From Tiliqua scincoides (lineage: Eukaryota; Chordata; Lepidosauria; Squamata; Scincidae), in assembly GCF_035046505.1 (NCBI RefSeq), contig NC_089822.1, forward strand, positions 92,285,659 through 92,349,658: a stretch of 64,000 nucleotides of DNA. The letters run 5' to 3'. Below are positions 33,020 to 64,000 of this stretch, piece by piece (the stretch's first letter is position 1; the number at the start of each line of letters is the position of its first letter). A program made the translations under genes and the position numbers. Under the pieces are notes generated by a model. The model was given only the letters and a program-made list of their open reading frames with translations, ran no database searches and was not told the origin of the DNA.

Positions 33020-36000
33020 AATACAAAACCCCTGTGAGAAGTTTGAATTAAAGACACAGCAAATAAAAACACTCCATGGGCTCTAAGGCACCCAGTAGTA
33101 CAGTGTTACTATGGCAGGTAGGACTGTTGTCTTAGGATACTTGACAAGGATAAAGAATGCACTGAATACCTGAGGTACTGGCAATGTGCAGTTTTTCTAT
33201 TTAAGAAGATCAGTGTATTAATATGCACTCTCATCTCTTAACACCTTATACCATGAGCAGAGCAAAGATATGGCGCCATTTATTTTAAAAGGCACATGTA
33301 GAAGTGCTTACCAGGAATGACAACTGAACAGTTAACTTATGGGGAGAGGTGCAGACCCACTGAACAGTACTAAGGAAAATATGGGTTTAGGCTTTGCCTT
33401 CAGGTGTTCTCAGTATGCTTCCAGAACACAGTTTAATGCCAAGAATGGAAATTAATGGTTAAAAGAGGCAAGATCAACAAGCACAGCCACCACACAGCCC
33501 AGCTGAAATACCATCACACCAAATTGCATAATTTACGTGCCAGGGTCTACCAAATTATAGCTTGCCAGTAGGCAAGTTATTGACTATTCCACACCAGGAA
33601 GGGAATCCAATCATAGAAAACAGCACACACAAAAAACCCTTACTGTTCTTTTTAGATATAGGAAATTATCTTTATTCCATAGTCCTCTCACTTAATGCTG
33701 AATTCTTAGCCTCTACTTTGTATAGTCTAGCAAAATCCACCTCTAAGATCCCATTCATGGTACTGTGACTTGAGTTTTCAGCTGTTCTTTTTCCATTCTC
33801 ATGCTCTTCTGGAATCTTTCAGGCAAGAATATTTTGTGTTTAAATTATACTGTTCAGTTTGCTGCTCTGTTCTATACAAGGGTGTGAAGTTTTGCTAGTT
33901 ATATGTTATATTGGGTGAAAACTGCGTAATTTCTGAAAACTAAATTAGCAATACATATTTCCTGGAAATATACAAACAGAAGTCCTACAAATATAAAAAT
34001 ACTTTAATTTTACAATGGGCAAATTATGTACACGGGACTGGAACACACCACATCTGACTTATCAGGTACTTAGCATGCCTACCTGAAGAGCCAACATTCA
34101 AACTGAGTAACCTCAGCACTCATTTACATTAATATTTGCATGCTTGCCACAAACTAAAATTGACTAGGATTGTTAGCAAGTTAGCTTCATAATTAAAGGA
34201 AAGACTGGGTAAAGTGCTTAAGGCATTTCTTTGTCACCAAACCCTATGCATTCAACTGATATGGGACTACCCTGTCTGGTGCAACAGGACTAAGCACCTA
34301 TTACTCAAGGCTATTTCACAATAATGGTTCTCCTCATGAGGATAAAAAGTAACCCACAGCTCTGCATCATTTAATTTATGCTTCTAAAGGAAAGTTGAGA
34401 TCCTCTAAATATTAGTATTGCATCTGGAATAAAAATAAATTGCAAATCAGCCTAATTATGGAAGATCCTCAAAAAATGTCTGCATAACTAGGTGTATTTT
34501 GCATATGTAGCAGTTCAGAAATTCTGCAGTTATTCTGCTTGTTATTCATACTTAGTGGTTTTTAGAAACTGATCTGTTTCAGAAGTGAGGGAAACAGATT
34601 AGGTTCTTCATTCCTAAATGCAACTCAAATTTTATCAACAGGATCCAGACTAGTTAGAAGCTCACGTACAATAGTCAAAGCAAAATATCAATAAGATCTT
34701 CAGAATATACCATATTTTGTCAGTGATTCACATTTAATCTTCAATGGGCATAACATACCAGATATCAAAACATCTTTATTTTCACAAATCAAATGTGCAA
34801 AGGCTAAAAACCTTAAGTGCTGCAAATACAAAGGTATCACTATTAGATATATAGGAGACTTATAGTATGACATACTGGAGTAATTTCTGGGTTCCCTTGG
34901 CTGTTTGACTAAAAAAGAGGGCAATTAAGTCATTTGAATGTTGTCAACCTGAGAACCTTTCATAGCATGATTTTCTGTCAGGGAATTTTTGTGTAAAGAA
35001 CCATACAGGTCATTCCGATCAAGTACTTTACACGTAAAGTTAAACATGCAAGTTGACTTATGATTCTTCTGAAGGCTGCTTTTATCAAAAAGTGACAAAA
35101 CCCACAAATGTACTTTATAAAAAAGCTGTCTGAGAAACTTCACAGAAGAACATGAAGCAAAGTGAGTCAGCAAATCTAAGCAAAGTAAACAAATACCAAA
35201 TCATGTGCTGGACAAATGAATAGGAAGCCAATTCAAAGAATCAGGAGGGTTACAAAAGAGTTAATGTAGATTCTTCATACCCTACTTCTATATGTATGTG
35301 TCTAACACCACCAAGGAAACACCAGAGTCAGGGAGCCTTTAAAACTGGAATGTTCAATTGAAATTTTATATCCAAAAGGATGAGTTTAAGAGGCTTTACG
35401 TAGAAATCATTCAGGGCTTTTACGATTAAAGCTAGCACATAGACCAGGTTATTTGATACATCCAGTATACTGATATTTCATTGGGAACAGTTCTCAGAAC
35501 TGAATCTTGCAGACTAAGATGTAGAACCATTGTTTAAACTGATGAAAATGGTCACAGGAATTATGACCACAGTAAATGTTACACTTTTATTAAATAAGCA
35601 CACAATTCCACAAATTAAAGTTCTGTTAATTTAGAAACACCAGATGAATGGTAACATGGACAAGGATTGATTTTAGAAATTAGTTAACCCCTGATTAAGG
35701 AAGTGACACCTTGGAGATTTAATATGGATAAAGCAGAAGCACATCAAAAGCTCCTTACTAAATTAATCTGGATAATCAGAAATAATACTTCTCAATAGTT
35801 AAATGTAAGTTACATCCTCCATTCCACAAAGCATTCTACATGGTGAATGGACACTGCGTCCAAATAGCAGCTTAAAATGCATTACTTGGGATGATTGTGT
35901 GGCTTCTAGAAAGACTAGCCATGATGCCTTATGGTGTAATATCTTGAATCTAAAGGACACTGATCAAAATATTTGCATTTTTCCTCTTTTATATTGAGTT

Positions 36001-36446
36001 GTGACCATTTAGACTAGCTTTAGAAGGTTTTCATATTTAAAGCTTCAGGGTATAACTCTAGTTCACTTCCTTTTCTACGCAGAAGTTTTAGAAGTCTAGG
36101 ACTGAGAAAATAATGAAGGCTTTTTAAGACCAAGATCATACTCGTCTTTGCTACATGTCATACTGAAAGGAACAGTCAAGCATCCATAAGACAAGTAGTC
36201 AAGTTCAGTCTAGCAGAAGCATATTCCCCTACAACCTCATATCCCTGCTCTCTAAGACAAAGTCAAGTCTATTTTCCTATTACACTGCAGATTCACAGTA
36301 CATTCCTGCCAATACTTCAGTACAACCCCAAACATTTTGCACTCTTAGTGCTCATCAGGCCTTAGAGGCAGCAGGAACAAGTTAAAGCATTGCTCGCAAG
36401 CTCTTCGAGTAATACCTGAAAGAAAAGTTAATTTAAAAGTGAAACA
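33020..36446 (-). other. Probable FSD1L 3' UTR
   Basis: About 3.4 kb directly after the FSD1L stop is AT-rich and free of recognisable transposons, in contrast with both flanks. Several minus-strand AATAAA signals lie in it. This fits a long 3' UTR. It is an inference from position and lack of repeats; no transcript evidence is available. Confidence 0.45.
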
Positions 36447-61063
<24,617 letters not shown>

Positions 61064-64000
61064 CTTGAGGTGCATCAGGGAGAAGAGAGAGAAGGTAGTT
61101 AATGGTTTCATGCAAGTTTCATCTGCAGTAACATGCAAGAAAAAGTTAGGGTATGAATTTCACAGATTTCAGCTCAGTTTCCAAACCAAACAAGACCCAG
61201 ATTTTTATCACTGAAGATTTTGCTCACAAGCCTGTGTTAATTCAAAGTGGTTAGAAATTCATTAATAAGCAAGCACAACAATTTCAACATGCCATACCAA
61301 ACCTCTTCTGTATCTTGAGTAATCTCTGATCATACTTATTCAGTCCATACTTATTCTGTTAGAAATCAGAAGAATTCAAGAATACCCATTTGATGTTAGA
61401 TAGTGAGAAGACATTAGATTTGTTTTGCAGCTGCATCATTCTCCTAAACTCCTGTGATCTCCATATTTATCTGACATGGAATTTTTGGGCAGAAGCCCCT
61501 AACGAAAGTTGTTTGTGGATGCAAGAAAGTTTAACCTCACTCAGCTTTGGACACAGCATGCTCTCATAAGGGGCAAGAGGAAAAAAAATGCCCAGAAAAT
61601 TTGAATACCCGAGCAAACGTACTCAGATTCCTCAATACAAAATGTGATCAGACAGCACTTTTTTGTTCAAACTACAGGCAACAATTATTAAAAACAACCA
61701 TAGCACAGAAGGGACATAGTATATAAGAATAATAAAATTCCTCAAATCATTTGTACAGCTATAAAAGTTTGTCAGAGAGGTCACAAATTACTAACTGGAG
61801 TGTTGGTTAGCTGACAAATTTGATTTTGTCTGACCTGCAGTCTCTTCCAAAAAGCACAAAACACACTTGCTGAGCACTGCAGTCAATGTGGACAATTTTA
61901 CACAATCACCACAAATGCAACATTGTGGCTCCTGACAAGCTTTCCTGTAACTACCATTCACAACAGCAACAAGAATCTGCTGAAGTTGCAAAAGTCAGAG
62001 CCTTCCTAATTGATCTTTGTATATTTCAAAGCTTTTGTATTCATGCAAGAACTCAAGTGCATAATTCCATTCGGCAACTTTAACTACATCTAGTATAGAC
62101 ATCAACAGCATAAAACTCCAAAACATTAATTTCTATAGCTTCAATGTATTTTCTACTTTCATTTTCTACTTCTGCTGTTCATTTTATCCTTGTACACGCC
62201 CTCTAAAGAGGTTTGGCGACACCAGCTTGCCAAAGTTAACTTCAAATGAGAAATTACTAAATTCCTACTCTCCTATTTCTAGACCAAGGCTCTCCTCTGC
62301 ATCATATGCCCAGTATGTAAGCTTTCATGGCAAAATTTATTAGCAGCAGTAATGAATTCTGATGGTTAAAGATGAGTGGTGACAATTATAAAGCATGAGA
62401 TGGAAAAAAAACAACTAATTTTAGCAGCAAATATTTTTCTGAATAAAAGAAGCAGGCCTAAGGATTCTACTCTCTGACTCATTCCCTTCCCAACTGATTT
62501 GAACACATTTGTATGGCATTTTCATCCAAAAATTTAACTATCAGTCTGCCCTAGAAAAATTTTACATGTCATAAAAGGTAAATTAAGTCTAACTGGATGG
62601 AAATTGAAATTTAGCTATGCTCAGAGAATGTGTCAATATACAAACTGCTATATAGCAACTTAAGTGCTCATGTATTTAACATGTACAGATCCAGACCTAG
62701 GATCATCTGACAAGCATACAAGAAAGGATTCAAAGAGAAAAACTGGGTAGCAATGAATGCAAGAATTAAATTTTTTTTGTTGCAACACTAAAGTTTCCAC
62801 CTTTTTAGGAGATGAAGTCCAGGGGAACATGATGCAGCAGATAACACACACAATAATCGATGGGGGGGGGGGGGAGGCGCGCAACACTGGTTAACAGGAG
62901 CAAAAAATTAAGATGGATTAAGGAGTAAACTCAGGTGGACTTATTAAACGTATCACATTTTAGTTTAACTTTAGAGCACCTGTAACACAAATAAGAACAA
63001 AATCAAAACCATTATATTGACCTATCCTTTGCATATCTTCATTAGTTTTAAAAGCATTAAGGTTCATCCTGGCTGGAATATGCAGCTTCCTTTCCAAGAA
63101 ATTCAAGTTTAGAAGACAAGTAATACAGGCTTGGATATGGTTCAGTATTTGATTAGTTATTTGATTTTCTCTGTAAACCAGTGGTCTCCAAACTTCCACC
63201 ACAGAGCTCCTTATCTTTCGCCCCAATCTTCTTCCAAAGTCATACCAGCCAGCTGCTTCTGTCCCAAACTCTGGATGCAATGCCTAATGGGGTGACCAGT
63301 AGTAGAAGTAGCTGCCCCGTTTGACCTTGGGAGAACATGAGGGCAAAAAATAAGGAGCTCCACAGGAATGGTAAGCTCATACTGGGGACAGCATTCTCCA
63401 AACTATGGATCCAGCCTCTGGGCCTTAGTTTGGAGCTACTTGCTGCAAACCACTCAACTTTTGTTGAAAAGCAGTACAGGCACAAGAACGCTGATCCAAA
63501 ATGCTGAAAAATCCAAAACCTTTTTCTGTTTGTTGTTGCTATTATTTAACAGCCAATACAGTATTCTATTTAATTACCCTGAACACTTTTTTTCATTGTA
63601 ATAATGGCATGTCCTTTTTTTACTGTAACTTGTGTGAATAGGACTTGTATATCATCTTCAAGATATTTCATTAATATATGCAAATATTCAAAAATCCAAA
63701 ACACTCCTGATTCGAAGGAGTGTTGGATAAGGGATTGCTTATTGCTGAACAGGGAAAATCTGCAAGCTAGGAATAGCTTCATCATCCTATATGTAGGATG
63801 ACATCACTTGAATAGTATGAATGACCTCTGTATTTGAGCACATGAAAAACAGTTTTCAGTCTAATGTGGGTGGCGCCTACACTACTAAAAACTACACAAG
63901 TTGTATGATGTTGTAATTTTATTGAACCTCAGCCCACTCCCACACACAATAGCAGAGACCAATTCAACTTCCACAGACATGCAATTTTTGTTTCAGCATG
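61064..64000. other. FSD1L intron, upstream part leaves the window
   Basis: I searched the minus strand for the preceding exon (expected to end near EPEEFSK) and found none, so this is intron to the window end. It contains a G-run (62862-62874) and the hAT-type element at 63179-63442. The 106-codon open frame at 62960-63280 has no match to the expected exon. Confidence 0.55.
63179..63442. mobile_element. hAT-type element (264 bp)
   Basis: The left end CAGTGGTCTCCAAACTT and the right end AGTTTGGAGCTACTTG are imperfectly inverted. Flanks CTGTAAAC (63171-63178) and CTGCAAAC (63443-63450) match at 7 of 8. The interior is related to the element at 37447-37767. Confidence 0.8.

Noticed and set aside
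62960-63280. Candidate upstream FSD1L exon
   Set aside because: The minus-strand frame does not resemble the expected coiled-coil residues and has no fitting acceptor-donor pair.

Overview
This is nuclear DNA from a vertebrate, almost certainly a squamate reptile (a lizard or close kin). Two split genes lie head-to-tail on the minus strand with GT-AG introns and reading phases that join exactly. The repeats are those of squamate genomes: a tRNA-derived Sauria-type SINE with a Bov-B-like tail, CR1 and L2-like LINE ends, many short hAT-type elements with 8-bp target duplications, and a very abundant unit of about 85 bp built around GGGAGTAAG. I cannot name the species.

Layout, read 5'->3' along the genes (right to left in the window). 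(1) 61063 to 36447: the 3' two thirds of FSD1L (FSD1-like; COS box, FN3, B30.2/SPRY). Nine coding exons are visible, starting with a 23-nt micro-exon. The first coding exons (N-terminal coiled coil) lie beyond base 64000. A repeat-poor stretch, 33.0-36.4 kb, is probably its long 3' UTR. (2) About 29.7-33 kb: intergenic, repeat-rich and in part CpG-rich; the unlocated first exon and promoter of FKTN may be here. (3) 26595 to 13286: a complete FKTN (fukutin) coding sequence in nine exons, 1386 nt and 461 codons plus stop, the length of human fukutin. The exon carrying the start codon also carries a 17-codon upstream ORF whose stop overlaps the FKTN start (TAATG). (4) 1 to about 13.2 kb: FKTN 3' UTR and downstream DNA, with a CR1 LINE, several hAT-type elements and a broken HINT1 retrocopy. 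FSD1L-FKTN linkage and orientation match human 9q31; TAL2, the next gene in human, is not seen.

Mobile DNA is the most informative part of the rest. At least twelve hAT-type insertions can be bounded by 8-bp target duplications. Notable ones are a 2-kb element carrying a tandem array (38031-40068) with a sister fragment in opposite orientation at 59 kb, an element with an internal minisatellite (15742-16508), a pair sharing one target motif (6911-7541), and a small element that carries another hAT end joined to part of a tRNA-SINE (18588-18829; the same junction lies at 24.9 kb). A decayed LINE of about 3.9 kb (45138-49002), antisense in an FSD1L intron, is framed by a 14-bp target duplication.

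Functionally, FKTN is a Golgi enzyme of alpha-dystroglycan glycosylation and FSD1L is a probable microtubule-associated protein; nothing here suggests that they work together. I found no undescribed multi-gene system. The novelty lies in the FKTN leader and in nested or captured transposon structures.
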